A DNA stretch of 64,000 nt, taken from [Phialemoniopsis] sp. UDSM-2020 (taxonomy: Eukaryota > Ascomycota > Sordariomycetes > Thyridiales > Thyridiaceae). The number at the start of each line of letters is the position of its first letter. Within the stretch, counting starts at the first letter, position 1. Both the position numbers and the translations under genes were made by a program. This document shows, one piece after another, positions 11,094 through 21,955 of this stretch. The notes under the pieces were generated by a model, which was not told the DNA's origin, ran no database searches, and saw nothing but the letters and a program-made list of their open reading frames with translations. The stretch spans positions 2,790,001 to 2,854,000 of the forward strand of contig JAEILZ010000003.1 in the NCBI GenBank assembly GCA_018873225.1, read 5' to 3'.

Positions 11094-12130
11094 CTATGAT
11101 ATTTTGTAGCGAGGGGAGCAGCCAGTGATTTGACCAGCGAGATCCCAAAGGTTCTGATGAAAGTCTTGTATCTCCTCGCTCCACTGTACATGTTGGTATG
11201 GGCCTCCGTGGTTTTCCATGAATTCGTCAAATCGCTGGCGGCATCTAGCTTCGTTGGTCTCATTGGAAGAGTCCTCCGCCGCTTTGCCCCAGAATATAGA
11301 ACACTCAGCGGCCCCTTCACAATCTCGTAAAATCAACTCTACGCAGTTGTTGTTGTCGAGAAATTGCCATTTCATCATACCGTGATACCTTGCACGGCCG
11401 TGTTCCATTGACCTGAGTTTCGATTAGACCGTTAGTGACTGTGGTACCCATCTATTATGCTCGTGTCAACAAGAAAAGGGCGGGCTTACCGGAAAAGAAA
11501 AACTAGACTGGGTTTCTTGGCCAGTTGCTGAAGACAAGTAATCATTGCCTGTCTTGATGATAAGGATTCTTGAGAGGCGTACTCACGCTGTTTCTGCTGA
11601 CCAGTTAGCAATACTCTCTCGAAAGTACTGGACTTGCAGAGCTAACAACAGCTTACCTGTCCGACAAACCCCTTCTTCGTGCTGAACCTGGCATCTTCCT
11701 CCTCCCATTTCCATTGAGTTACACTGCCTTCGAATTCGCTCCACTGGCCCTCAGTCAATTGGAACGCACCCACTGTAGAGCTGGAGTCAACTACCGTCCT
11801 TGTCTTCGGGCAGTAAGCGAGGCGATGGTAGTGGATATCATAGAACCGGAAGTCGAACTTGTCTCGGTAACGACTCTGTAGTTCGTGAGCTACCTGAATG
11901 GCGAACAATGTGCATCTTCCGATACCGATATTGCTCAGGGGCTGGGCCAAGCCATCGGCGTCTTCGGTCTTCCATTGATCGAGGCACTTCTGGCCGCTAA
12001 GGAACTGCTTGAGCGAATCTACATCTTCTTCAAGCAAGAACCGTATCATTAGATAGGTTGAAAACGGGGTGGCATTGAACTTCTCTGCGAATATCGCATT
12101 GGCAGCTACATCAATGTTAGTCTCGGTCAT
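11094..12130 (-). CDS. Uncharacterised protein, three exons
   Basis: Exons on the minus strand: 11657-12130, 11490-11527, 11094-11412; 831 nt, 276 aa. The 38-nt middle exon is needed to join the two long frames. A competing 10-nt microexon near 11587 would break the frame. No family is recognised. The first part (MTETNIDVAANAIFAEKFNA...) is mixed alpha/beta, with RFYDIHYHRLAYCPKTRTVV and a Trp-rich stretch (QWSEFEGSVTQWKWEEED). The last exon has a Cys- and Asp-rich segment (NNNCVELILRDCEGAAECSI), then a charged helix. No signal peptide is seen. A Cys and two His are present but do not make a recognised catalytic site. Both ends look protein-like; the internal splice is less sure. Confidence 0.55.
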
Positions 12131-13166
12131 TGTGGGAAGTAAGCCTCTGAACGAGCTGGCGTTGTAATATCCTGTGTATTTCGATGACTTTTACAGCGAG
12201 GATAGTAACTTACCACGATCTTCGTGATACTACCGTTCTTATACGGTAATTCATATCCGTCTAAGCATCTGTCGATTCACTGGCGATACCTTGAGGTCAA
12301 AGCAGTTGAGAGTGAACAACACTACGTCGGTTGAAAGTCGCAAAGCAGATGTTCTCGCATAACAGCGCAATAAAGTATTGTTCGGCAACAAGAGACGTGA
12401 TAAAGCACTTGTGCCGCCCCCAGAGATTCACTTGCTCGAGCCAGACTTGTTCCCATTGTTGTTCTGCAGGTGTTGTGTCTGCAGAGCCTTCAAGCCGCGC
12501 CATAGTGAAGTTGGTTTGAGCATAATGGCTGACACAGTTTTGACAAGGGAGATAGTGAATTGCATCTATCCCGGAAATAAACCTGGAAGTGGTTGGGTGA
12601 CTGCTGTAACGAGCGAACTGCGTTCAATGATTCTATTGAGGAACCGTGAGACATCCTGAATTGGTTGGATTATCCAACTATCAACTCCTGCCAACATTTA
12701 CTCTCAAAGTGAGGTGTCGAGATACTGGACAGTTATTGCAGATAGTATATTGCCAAATTTACAGGTATAACTATTTCCAAGCGGGGACACATTTCAAGGC
12801 TGGAGCTTGTAGCAATGAATTGCAGTGATGCTACGGTTGACTTACGAGTATGAAGTGGCTTAAAGGAGCGATGCTAGGATTTAGTTGTACAATATCATAA
12901 TCGTTTGTTCCTCTAAGACGCCGAAGACAAGATAAATATGACTACTTAGACGGCTAATAATGAGATGGTCCACAGCTCTAGGCAAAACCAGTTGTAGCCC
13001 ACGTCTTCCAGTGTTCAACACGAATTCAAACATGACATCCTGTGCTTGGGCAAGCTTCAGCTTGAATATACTTAGGCGAACAGTGGTATTTAATGTGCAC
13101 AAGCTTCATATATCGTCAAAAGGGGAGTGATTATGAAACTTCATAGCTAACCTCAAGAGAGTCCTT

Positions 13167-13196
13167 TCCGGACCAAGTCCGGACAACTATTCGGAA
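13167..13196. promoter_or_regulatory. Cluster of three CGG-centred half-sites
   Basis: TCCGGAC at 13167-13173, TCCGGAC again at 13178-13184 and TTCGGAA at 13190-13196. The CGG triplets start at 13169, 13180 and 13192, about one helical turn apart. Zn2Cys6 transcription factors bind paired CGG triplets, so this may be a regulator site. It lies over 1 kb from any modelled gene. Confidence 0.25.
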
Positions 13197-14243
13197 TGAT
13201 CAATTACAATTCACTATGCATGACATGCACATGTACTAGTTTGGGATGCCTGTCATGCGATGAGCATGCTGAAAAACAGAGGATCACATGTTGCACTTCG
13301 CTTTGCACAGACTTGCGCTTTAGAGATCACAGGCCGAAGTTTTGAACCACTGGCAGGTAACTTTTGAATGGAAGATTATCCCACTGCCCAAAAACCACAC
13401 GCGCAAGAGTGTCAATGATTTACCTGGCCAGGTCTGTACTTTGTACATATGGACTGGTGGTCCGAGCTTGAGCCTCGTCTTTGAAGCTTGCAGTGCACGG
13501 CAGCATGGTGGGTGTGCGGCTCAAGCAGCAGACGCTGATCAGCATGTGGCAGGCCAGGACAGAGCGGCTCCTCTCCAGGCAAAGTCTGATCCAATCACCA
13601 AACCCAACACACTCCGGTGCTTTGTTCTCCGGCTCTTCCAGTTGAGGGCCGGATAACAAAGAGCTTTGTGACAGCCCATAAGCTACTAACCGTCCCCTTT
13701 CCCCTGGTACCGCGGCAGCTAGTTGATCGCCTCTTCATAAGAGTAGAGGTGGTGCTTACTGAACACACCTGTGGGGCAGAATACCTACTGAGACACAGCG
13801 GGCAGCATAGGCGTTCCAAGCAAAGCAGGTACCCAATGCTGCATTGCCTGATGTCAGGCTTCTAACGTTGTGCTGAAGAAACCAGAGGCTTCTTTTTTGG
13901 GGGTATCTAATCTAGTTTTTCCTAGAGGGCCTTACTATGACACAAGGCTCCAGCAACATTGTGTGAGTGGATAACATGTCGCTACCCCACAGACAGCTTG
14001 AGAAGGCCTCAGAATCCCATCAGAACATCTGAAAGGCTGGATCCGGAGCAGCGGGGACAGAATACCCAATGCACTCTCTACACACAGGCAATGTCTCTGT
14101 CTCTTAGCCACCCTGCTTGTTCACCTTGGATTCCTGAAGCAAATCAAAATAGGCGCATGCCAAATACTGAGAAATACGTGAAAAATTAAAAGCAGAGAAA
14201 ATCTCAGAGAGAGAAAATTAAAGTGGAGATGGAGGGGAAACAG

Positions 14244-14260
14244 CTCTCTCTCTCTCTCTC
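14244..14260 (+). repeat. CT dinucleotide run in the Hsp70 upstream region
   Basis: Seventeen bases of alternating C and T, about 550 bp before the Hsp70 start. A purine GA run lies just upstream near 14200. CT/GA tracts are common in fungal promoters and may reflect only base composition. Confidence 0.7.
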
Positions 14261-14534
14261 AAACCTTCAGATCCCTGTCAGAAAAGCTGCGTCATGAAGG
14301 TTTGAAGGGGGTGTGCGCCAAGTGTCCGCTAGCTCTGGGGGCGTGTGTGCACTAAGTGATTGCAATTTTCTGATTGGACAGGTGCCTGACAGTGCACGCA
14401 ACAAGGTACAGAGCCTTAAGAGCCTGCAGGATCCAACCAGTGAAGCACAGGGCACCCGCTAGAACGACCCCGCTGTAGCCCGCCAATTCCAGCCTATTCC
14501 TGCAGCTTCTTTGGTGGGGCAAGATTCTCTCTCT

Positions 14535-14547
14535 TTCGAGAATCTTC
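14535..14547 (+). promoter_or_regulatory. Heat-shock element of the Hsp70 gene
   Basis: TTCGAGAATCTTC is a perfect three-unit heat-shock element (TTC-nn-GAA-nn-TTC), the site bound by trimeric Hsf1. It lies 264 bp before the Hsp70 ATG. A TATA-like CATAAAA follows at 14651-14657, so order and spacing fit a heat-inducible promoter. Confidence 0.75.
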
Positions 14548-14810
14548 TGCCTCTTTTTTGCCCTTGCCCGCCTGTTCTGCACTCTGCCTACTGCCTCTGC
14601 CCCGCCAACGCACCTACTCTTGCCATTGCCCTCCCATCCCATCAGGCCTACATAAAACCACTTTCTTCTCACCTTTCCCTCGTACAAACTCTTCTCTTCT
14701 ACACACACTCTTCTTTTCTCATCAAAGAAAAAACATCATCCTTTCCTCTACCATTTCTCTTTGATACCCCTCCCTTTCCACATCAGAACAACAGAAGAGA
14801 ATCATTCACC

Positions 14811-15233
14811 ATGGCTCCCGCTGTTGGTATTGATTTGGGTACCACCTACTCGTGTGTCGGCGTCTTCCGAGACGACCGCATCGAGATCATCGCCAACGAC
14901 CAGGGTAACCGAACCACCCCTTCATTCGTTGCCTTCACCGACACCGAGCGTCTGATCGGAGATGCCGCCAAGAACCAGGTCGCTATGAACCCCCACAACA
15001 CCGTCTTCGACGCCAAGCGCCTGATCGGCCGCAAGTTCGCCGACGCTGAGGTCCAGGCCGACATGAAGCACTTCCCCTTCAAGGTCGTCGACAAGGGCGG
15101 CAAGCCCCAGGTCGAGATCGAGTTCAAGGGCGAGACCAAGAACTTCACGCCCGAGGAGATCTCCTCGATGGTTCTTACCAAGATGCGTGAGACTGCCGAG
15201 TCTTACCTCGGTGGCACTGTTAACAACGCTGTT

Positions 15234-15283
<50 letters not shown>

Positions 15284-16769
15284 CGCTGGTCTCATCGCCG
15301 GCCTCAACGTCCTTCGTATCATCAACGAGCCTACCGCCGCTGCCATTGCCTACGGTCTTGACAAGAAGGTCGAGGGCGAGCGCAACGTCCTGATCTTCGA
15401 TCTTGGTGGTGGTACTTTCGATGTTTCCCTCCTGACCATTGAGGAGGGCATCTTCGAGGTCAAGTCGACCGCCGGTGACACTCACCTGGGTGGCGAGGAC
15501 TTCGACAACCGTCTGGTCAACCACTTCGTTAACGACTTCAAGCGAAAGAATAAGAAAGATCTCAGCACCAATGCTCGTGCTCTGCGCCGCCTTCGCACCG
15601 CTTGCGAGCGTGCCAAGCGCACCCTGTCCTCGTCTGCTCAGACCTCCATCGAGATCGACTCTCTGTTCGAGGGTATCGACTACTACACCTCCATCACCCG
15701 TGCCCGCTTCGAGGAGCTGTGCCAGGATCTCTTCCGATCCACCCTCCAGCCTGTCGACCGTGTCCTGACTGACGCCAAGATCGACAAGTCTCAGGTCCAC
15801 GAGATCGTCCTCGTTGGTGGCTCTACGCGTATTCCCCGCGTTCAGAAGCTTATCACCGACTACTTCAACGGCAAGGAGCCCAACAAGTCCATCAACCCCG
15901 ATGAGGCTGTTGCGTACGGTGCTGCCGTCCAGGCTGCTATCCTCAGCGGCGACACCAGCTCCAAGTCGACCAACGAGATCCTGCTTCTCGACGTCGCGCC
16001 CCTGTCTCTGGGTATCGAGACCGCTGGTGGCATGATGACCAAGCTCATTCCCCGCAACACCACCATCCCCACCAAGAAGTCCGAGGTCTTCTCCACCTTC
16101 TCTGACAACCAGCCTGGTGTCCTGATCCAGGTCTACGAGGGTGAGCGTCAGCGCACCAAGGACAACAGCTTGATGGGCAAGTTCGAGCTCACGGGTATTC
16201 CCCCTGCGCCCCGTGGTGTCCCCCAGATCGAGGTCACCTTCGACATTGATGCCAACGGTATCATGAACGTCTCGGCCCTCGAGAAGGGTACCGGCAAGAC
16301 CAACCACATCACCATCACCAACGACAAGGGTCGCCTGTCCAAGGAGGAGATCGAGCGCATGCTTGCTGACGCCGAGAAGTACAAGGAGGAGGACGAGGCT
16401 GAGGCCCAGCGTGTCTCTGCCAAGAACGGCCTTGAGTCGTACGCCTACTCTCTGCGCAACACCCTGAGCGACTCCAAGGTCGACGAGAAGCTCGAGGCTG
16501 GCGACAAGGAGAAGCTCACGAGCGAGATTGACAAGATTGTCTCCTGGCTCGACGAGAACCAGCAGGCCACCCGTGAGGAGTACGAGGAGCACCAGAAGGA
16601 GCTCGAGGCTGTTGCCAACCCCATCATGATGAAGTTCTACGGTGCCAACGGTGGTGCTCCCGGCGGTATGCCTGGTGGCATGCCCGGCGGTGCTCCTGGT
16701 GGCTTCCCTGGTGGCGCTCCTGGCGGTGCCGCCCACGATGACGGCCCGACTGTTGAGGAGGTCGACTAA
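14811..16769 (+). CDS. Cytosolic Hsp70 chaperone (SSA type)
   Basis: Intronless, 652 aa. The frame is open for 100 codons further upstream, but the true start is the ATG at 14811 (context CACCATGG), giving the standard [19 protein letters not shown]. The three Hsp70 signatures are present: IDLGTTYS at 7-14, [15 protein letters not shown] near 194-208 and [14 protein letters not shown] near 331-344. The C-terminus has Gly-Met-Pro repeats and ends EEVD, the motif that docks TPR co-chaperones, so this is the cytosolic and nuclear form, not the ER or mitochondrial one. It folds nascent and stressed proteins with ATP and J-domain partners. Codon use is strongly biased to C-ending codons, as in highly expressed genes. 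The gene has an HSE upstream and is convergent with the EMI1-like gene. Confidence 0.98.
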
Positions 16770-17341
16770 ATCGACTCTGCATTTGAGCGAGGAGGAGGTG
16801 CTTTCTCCTAGATCGGTCTTGCGGGCGAGGTTGCAGTGCGCGCTCTCCCGCATTAGTCGTCGTTTTTGGGATTGTTCATGGCATCACAAGGGTTTAGACT
16901 TTGCGCGTTATCATGATTATTACGACAGGGGATAAAAGTTTTCCGGGGCAAAACTTTGCATGGTTGTATTTTAATAGTTGAGATTCCCATATGAATTAAA
17001 GAACGATTCATAACCACCAAACTTGTTTCCTGATCTCGCAAAATGTGAAATGTCGTGATCTGCAGCCTCCCAAAATGGTCCAAGACTAGATGCGGTGATC
17101 GATACGATTATCCCACTACCTACATACTCTTAGTGAAGTCCCATACTTTATCTGTTGTTTAGTTGCATTCGATCTATACCTATATTTCTTTCTCCATGTC
17201 AGGCGCCAATTAAATACAGTTACATGTGCACACATGCCAAGGAAGCTGACAGATCGAATGCGGATAATTTTGATGACACAGGCTTGGATTCATGGAGTAG
17301 GTCTGACTGGCAAGGGGTGTTGACGTTCAAATCGACTATGC
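16770..17341. other. Shared 3' region of Hsp70 and the EMI1-like gene
   Basis: 572 bp between convergent stops, AT-rich from about 16860 (TATTTTAATAG near 16966), consistent with two 3' UTRs. No gene seen. Confidence 0.5.
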
Positions 17342-18121
17342 TCAAGTCTGCTTGGGCGGATTGGCCATAGCTAATGACTCCTGCACCATCTTTCTCCTCT
17401 GCATCTGGGCGAGCGACAACTCGGCATCGCTGATTCCATCATCATCCTCCAGTGTGACGTTGAAGACAGAGTCCTTCTCGACGAGCCGATCGCGACTCTG
17501 CCACACGTCCTCGGAGCTGGGCAGGCCCGGCCCGTACTTGCGCTGCTCCTTCTCGCGGTAGTGGTTGCGGATGGCGGTCTCCTTGGCCTCCTTGCCGAAA
17601 GACTTTGTGCGCATGCAGAACCAGAAATCGTCCCACTGCTCGGTGCACGACTTGACGGTGCCGTAGCGGTAGATGGCGTTCCACTGGCCGACGGGGGACT
17701 GGCAGCCCCAGGCCAAGTCGAAGGCCTGGCGGCAGGACATATTGGTCGGGAGGAGGGAGTCGCGGAGGGCGTCGGCCGGCGTAGGCTGTTGCGGCGCTTG
17801 GGCGGCAGTGCGGTTCTGCGATGTCGTTGTCGTCCCCGCGGTGGTGGTGTCGTTGTGTGCCGGTGATGGGGAGCTGCGCCACGAGAGCCATGATGATTTT
17901 GATGAGGCTTCGGAGGAGGGAGGAGAGGGCTTTTGATTCTGCTGTGATTGTGTCTCGTAGGCCGATTCGGGGCTGAGCTTGGTCTCGTCTTGGAAGAAGG
18001 AGAGGAACTTTTGGATCTCCGGGTCCGTCTCGGGGTTGACTTCTGATGAGGAGGGAGGAGCCTGGGCCGGAGGGGGCGTCGATGGCTTCGACTGCGGCGG
18101 GGTGTTCCAGAACCAGCCCAT
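17342..18121 (-). CDS. EMI1-like twin CX9C mitochondrial protein (DUF3128)
   Basis: Single exon, 259 aa. The first 120 residues are Pro/Ser/Thr/Gln-rich and likely disordered. The conserved core (about 127-185) reads NMSCRQAFDLAWGCQSPVGQ and onward. Its four Cys at 130, 140, 159 and 169 form two CX9C pairs, the twin CX9C pattern of intermembrane-space proteins oxidised by Mia40. Budding yeast Emi1, in the same family, is needed for early meiotic gene induction and is listed among twin CX9C proteins. The exact molecular role is unknown. The tail is charged. Start is the first ATG, giving MGWFWNTPP. The gene is divergent from YME2 across 606 bp. Confidence 0.88.
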   Translation of the reverse strand: MGWFWNTPPQSKPSTPPPAQAPPSSSEVNPETDPEIQKFLSFFQDETKLSPESAYETQSQQNQKPSPPSSEASSKSSWLSWRSSPSPAHNDTTTAGTTTTSQNRTAAQAPQQPTPADALRDSLLPTNMSCRQAFDLAWGCQSPVGQWNAIYRYGTVKSCTEQWDDFWFCMRTKSFGKEAKETAIRNHYREKEQRKYGPGLPSSEDVWQSRDRLVEKDSVFNVTLEDDDGISDAELSLAQMQRRKMVQESLAMANPPKQT

Positions 18122-18727
18122 TTCTGCTGGCTATCACAATCGTACTAGGTGTGTCTTGTCTTGGTGTTTGATGGATGGTGATGTTATTCGTGCGGAACCG
18201 TGCCAGTCGAGTGGATAAAAAGGCGAAGGTCTGACGGCGGATCAAGAGGAGTACAAGAGCAACGGGAGGGGAGTATAAAGGAGGGAGGGTGTGATGTGAT
18301 ACCTAGAAGAGGGGTTGCATGCAAGGTCGGTCGTCTTGTCGTGCATCCCGTGATCGTCGCGGCGCCGACATGCAGCAAATCGGCTGCTGAAAATTGCTGG
18401 GATGTGAGGGCCACGATGTGATTGGACGGCGCATCTTTTGTATGGGGACGCCCATTGATTTGATCGCGTCGCTAGTAGTGGGACTGATGACCTCACTGGC
18501 TGGCTCACTGGCACCTTGCAGCTCTCAAGCTGGTCCACAATCATGAAAACAACTTATGAGAGAGCTCCCTACCTCTCTTTCCTAGCTTTTGGATTTCAAG
18601 CCGCCAATTTGGTTCATTTCGCATCGTGTCTCGTGCGTGCGTGAGAGGACTGCAGCCGAGTTCCTGGCTGATACTTCTATGAGAACGTACATCACCCCAC
18701 CTCACTGCGCAGCTTGATCATGAGGCT
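18122..18727. promoter_or_regulatory. Divergent promoter of the EMI1-like gene and YME2
   Basis: 606 bp between the two start codons. It holds two uORFs in front of YME2 (listed separately) and no consensus TATA box. A shared promoter would allow joint control of two mitochondrial genes. Confidence 0.5.
18679..18717 (+). promoter_or_regulatory. Upstream ORF 1 in the YME2 leader
   Basis: ATG at 18679, 12 codons, TGA at 18715-18717, ending 10 bases before the YME2 start. It is out of frame with the main CDS by position and stop. It counts as a uORF only if transcription begins upstream of 18679. Confidence 0.4.
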
Positions 18728-18731
18728 ATGA
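18720..18731 (+). promoter_or_regulatory. Minimal uORF overlapping the YME2 start codon
   Basis: ATG AGG CTA TGA at 18720-18731. Its stop (18729-18731) overlaps the YME2 ATG (18728-18730) as ATGA, an arrangement that allows stop-restart translation. Together with uORF 1 it should lower YME2 output or tie it to initiation conditions. Confidence 0.45.
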
Positions 18732-21420
18732 TTCCACGACGGCCTTTATTCCAACCAGCGCTCCGTCGTGAGCTGCTGCGCACCCATGCCGCTGCGCGTA
18801 CACAGTTTCCGGTCCACGCACTTCCGGCAATCTACTCACGGAACCCGGCCAGATTGCCCGTGTCCGCCAGGAGATGGGAGACGACTGGCGACGAGAAAAC
18901 CGGGCATATCAAGGCCGCGGCCGACGAGTCGATCCTCTTCTTTGACAGTAAGCCCGCCCCCCAAGCTGCCAGTTGCCCATCTAGCGAATACCTAGAACTA
19001 GCTAACCCTGACTCTGTACTTGCCCAGACCTCTTCCCTTTGAAACTCAGCAATCTGCTCAGCCGGCCATGGAAGACCGACCAGGACCTCACCGAGCTCCT
19101 GAGGAGGTTCGAGAGCTCGACTCTTGGCATGATGGACCCCTTCAACATGGTCAAGCGCGCTATCCCAAGTGAGCTTCCAATAAAGGTTACCGAGATTGTT
19201 CCACGGCTCAAGGACGGTGGTGCCTTCGTCAAATTCAACCATCCCGCCGACGTCACCGCTGCCGAGATCGAAAGTAACCTCGCCAAGACGCTCAAGGAGC
19301 GCCCTCTCAAGCCGTGGTTCAGCCCGTTCCGAGGCGTCCAGGCCGGTCTAGTGAACGGTGTCCCATGGCTTGAGGATCTATACCGATTCCCAAAGAGCCG
19401 GGTCAAGGTCGAATTCGTCCCATCTGAACCCGGAAATGATGCTGTCGAGTTGTCGCAAGAAAGCCTGTACGGCATGTTCCGCAAGTACGGCATGATTGGC
19501 GAGATTACTTCTCAGCCTTTTGATTCGAAGGCCGTACCGCGGTATGCATACCTCGACTTTGTCCTCGTCCGCGACGCCATCATGGCTAGGAATTGTATGC
19601 ATGGATTCATCGTGCCTGAAAATCTCGGTGGGGGCAAGAATGGGACCAAGCTGCGTCTCTCGTACGAGCAAAGAGTCAAGCCGCATCACATCTGGGACTG
19701 GATTACCAGTCATCCCAGGATCGTCATCCCCATCATTGCCGCCCTTCTTGCTACTGTCACCGTTGCAATTTTCGATCCGATACGCGAGTTCTTCATCAAG
19801 GCTCATGTCCAGCATTCCTTCAGACTGAACAACTACAGAGTCTATCGGTGGTTCAAGAAGCAGACATCAGATATTCTCGCGTTTGCGCGCAGGAAGGGCG
19901 AAGAAGCAGGTCTCAATGCCCTCTGGACACACCGCAAGGACATCATCGACTCGGTTCAGGCATGGCTTCTCGAGACTGCTGATACTTTCATTGTTGTACA
20001 AGGCCCTCGGGGCTCTGGCAAGAAGGAGCTCATCGTGGACCAAGCATTGAAGGGCCGACACAATGTCCTCGTGATTGACTGCAAGCCTATCGTCGAAGCT
20101 CGTGGCGAAAGCGGTACAATCAAGAACCTCGCGCAGGCTGTGGGCTACCGGCCCGTCTTCTCATGGGCCAACAACATGAGCAGCATGATCGATCTTGCTG
20201 TCCAGTCTACCACGGGTGTCAAGGCTGGCTTCTCCGAGACGCTCGAGTCACAGATATCGAAGATCCTACAGACCACCGCGGTAGCTTTGACGGACGTTGC
20301 ACTCTCCGGCCGAAAAAAGGATGACAAGGACGCCAACTTGTCCGGAGATGCTTACCTCGAGGTGCACCCCGAACGGAGACCTGTCATTGTCATTGACAAC
20401 TTCCTTCACAAGACCGAGGACACCAGTCTAGTGTACGACAAGATCACGGACTGGGCTGCGACACTTGTGACCAACAACATCGCCCACGTCATTTTCCTGA
20501 CAAACGACACCTCTTACTCCAAATCGCTCTCAAAATCCCTGCCTGACCGCGTATTCCGCCAGGTTGCCTTGGGTGATCTATCACCTGCTGTCGCCAAGAA
20601 ATATGTGCTGAGCCACCTGGATGGCCTAGACAAGGAGGAACTGGCTAAGGCGCAAGTTGAGAAGGATGAGAGTGATGAGGAGGGCACTGGAGAGAAGTCT
20701 GTGCCGCAGCGTACCCCGGAACAGCGTCGTGGTGACTTGCGGGAGCTCGACGACTGCATCGATACTCTCGGCGGCCGCCTCACCGACCTCGAGTTCCTTG
20801 CCCGCCGTCTCAAGACCGGCCAGACGCCCAAGCGCGCCGTCTCCGAGATCGTGGAGCAGTCGTCGTCGGAGATACTCAAGATGTTCCTGCTGATTGGCAA
20901 CAAGAACTCGAGCGGAAGCGCGGACCGCAAGTGGTCCACCGAGCAGGCGTGGTACCTGATCAAGGAGATCGCCGAGAAGGAGTCGCTGCGCTACAACGAG
21001 GTGCTCCTCTCCAACACGTTCGCCTCGTCGACGACGGCCGCGGCCACCGACGGCGAGCTCGCCCTCGAGGCGCTCGCCAACGCCGAGCTCATCAACATCA
21101 AGTCGCACCGCGGGCGGCCCATGACCATCAGCGCCGGCAAGCCCGTCTACCAGGCCGCCTTCAACCAGCTGCGCGGCGACGCCGTGCTGCGCGCCAAGAT
21201 GGACCTCGACCTGCTGACGGAGCTGGCCAAGGTCGAGGCCAAGGGCATCGACAAGGTCGAGACCGAGCTCAGCCTGCTGGCGTCGCTGCCGCGGCAGCCC
21301 GCGCAGACGGCGGAGCGCGTCAACTACCTGCTGGCCAAGCTGCAGGGGAGCCAGTCCAAGATTGCTGCTTACGAGCAGGAGATGGCAGGGCTCAAGAAGA
21401 TTCTGTCCAAGGAGGCGTGA
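18728..21420 (+). CDS. YME2: Mitochondrial escape protein 2 (Yme2/Rna12 family)
   Basis: Exons 18728-18947 and 19028-21420; 870 aa. The N-terminus (about 1-50) is Arg-rich and almost free of acid, a mitochondrial presequence. An RRM-like fold covers about residues 190-290 (SRVKVEFVPSEP ... YAYLDFVLVRDAI). One transmembrane helix lies at about 304-322 (PRIVIPIIAALLATVTVAIF). After it comes an AAA-like NTPase domain with Walker A VVQGPRGSGKKEL near 396 and a Walker-B-like VIVIDNF. In yeast this inner-membrane protein affects mtDNA escape and nucleoid structure. The C-terminal half after about 20700 uses almost only GC-ending codons. It is convergent with CENP-C. Confidence 0.95.
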
Positions 21421-21955
21421 GTGGTACATGCATGTATAACTAGGTTATTTGGGCGAATACATGGGTTGGGTAAAGGGGTGGAAGGTTCGGGCTAGGAGGC
21501 AAACTGTGGGCTTTGGTGTACGGGTTAGAGCACACACAGTGTTAGGGTCAGTCGAAGATACCCTTCTCACTTGATTCATATATACAAGGTAGACAACGAG
21601 GAGGAATGCGTTTGTCGCAATTCATTCATAAGCTCATTCGATCCAAGCCATACATCTCTCTCTTGTCGCAATTGATACATAAAGATATACCGTGGCAGAA
21701 ATAAAAGCCCATCCTTCTACAGGCCACAAGCCAGCCTTAGAGCACAACTCCATACAGCCCATCTGGACAGCAGTCCAGTCATCGAAAAGAAACAGAGTAA
21801 GCCACCACATCTCATCATTATGTCCCGGCTTCCCGGCCGCCAGATAAATCTCCTCCCTCGTTGGTTGAGGCATCGTTCTCAGCAGAAGGCTCGTTCTCGA
21901 CTGCAGTCTCGCTTGCAGTCTCGGGAACAGCCTTCCCGGCAGTCTCGCCAGCTTC
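21421..21955. other. Shared 3' region of YME2 and CENP-C
   Basis: 535 bp between convergent stops. A 138-codon minus-strand frame (21634-22050) overlaps the last CENP-C exon in another frame and is a shadow. No gene seen. Confidence 0.5.

Larger units (their letters stand above)
12131..14534. other. Gene desert upstream of Hsp70
   Basis: 2.4 kb without a supportable gene. A 68-codon minus-strand frame at 12297-12503 (starts MARLEGSADTTPAEQQWEQV) looks faintly protein-like but has no partner exon. From 12600 to 13140 the DNA is AT-richer. Three CGG triplets at 11-12 bp spacing sit at 13167-13196, followed by repeated CATGCA/CATGACATG units to about 13270. A CT run lies at 14244-14260. The right end is Hsp70 promoter. 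Confidence 0.4.

Noticed and set aside
12297..12503. 68-codon minus-strand frame upstream of the 11094-12130 gene
   Set aside because: Looks mildly protein-like, but no splice joins it to the gene and it is short enough to arise by chance.
14922..16853. 643-codon open frame on the strand opposite Hsp70
   Set aside because: Long antisense frames are a known by-product of biased codons in Hsp70 genes. The translation is repetitive Leu/Val/Asp/Gly without motif, and the sense gene explains the DNA fully.
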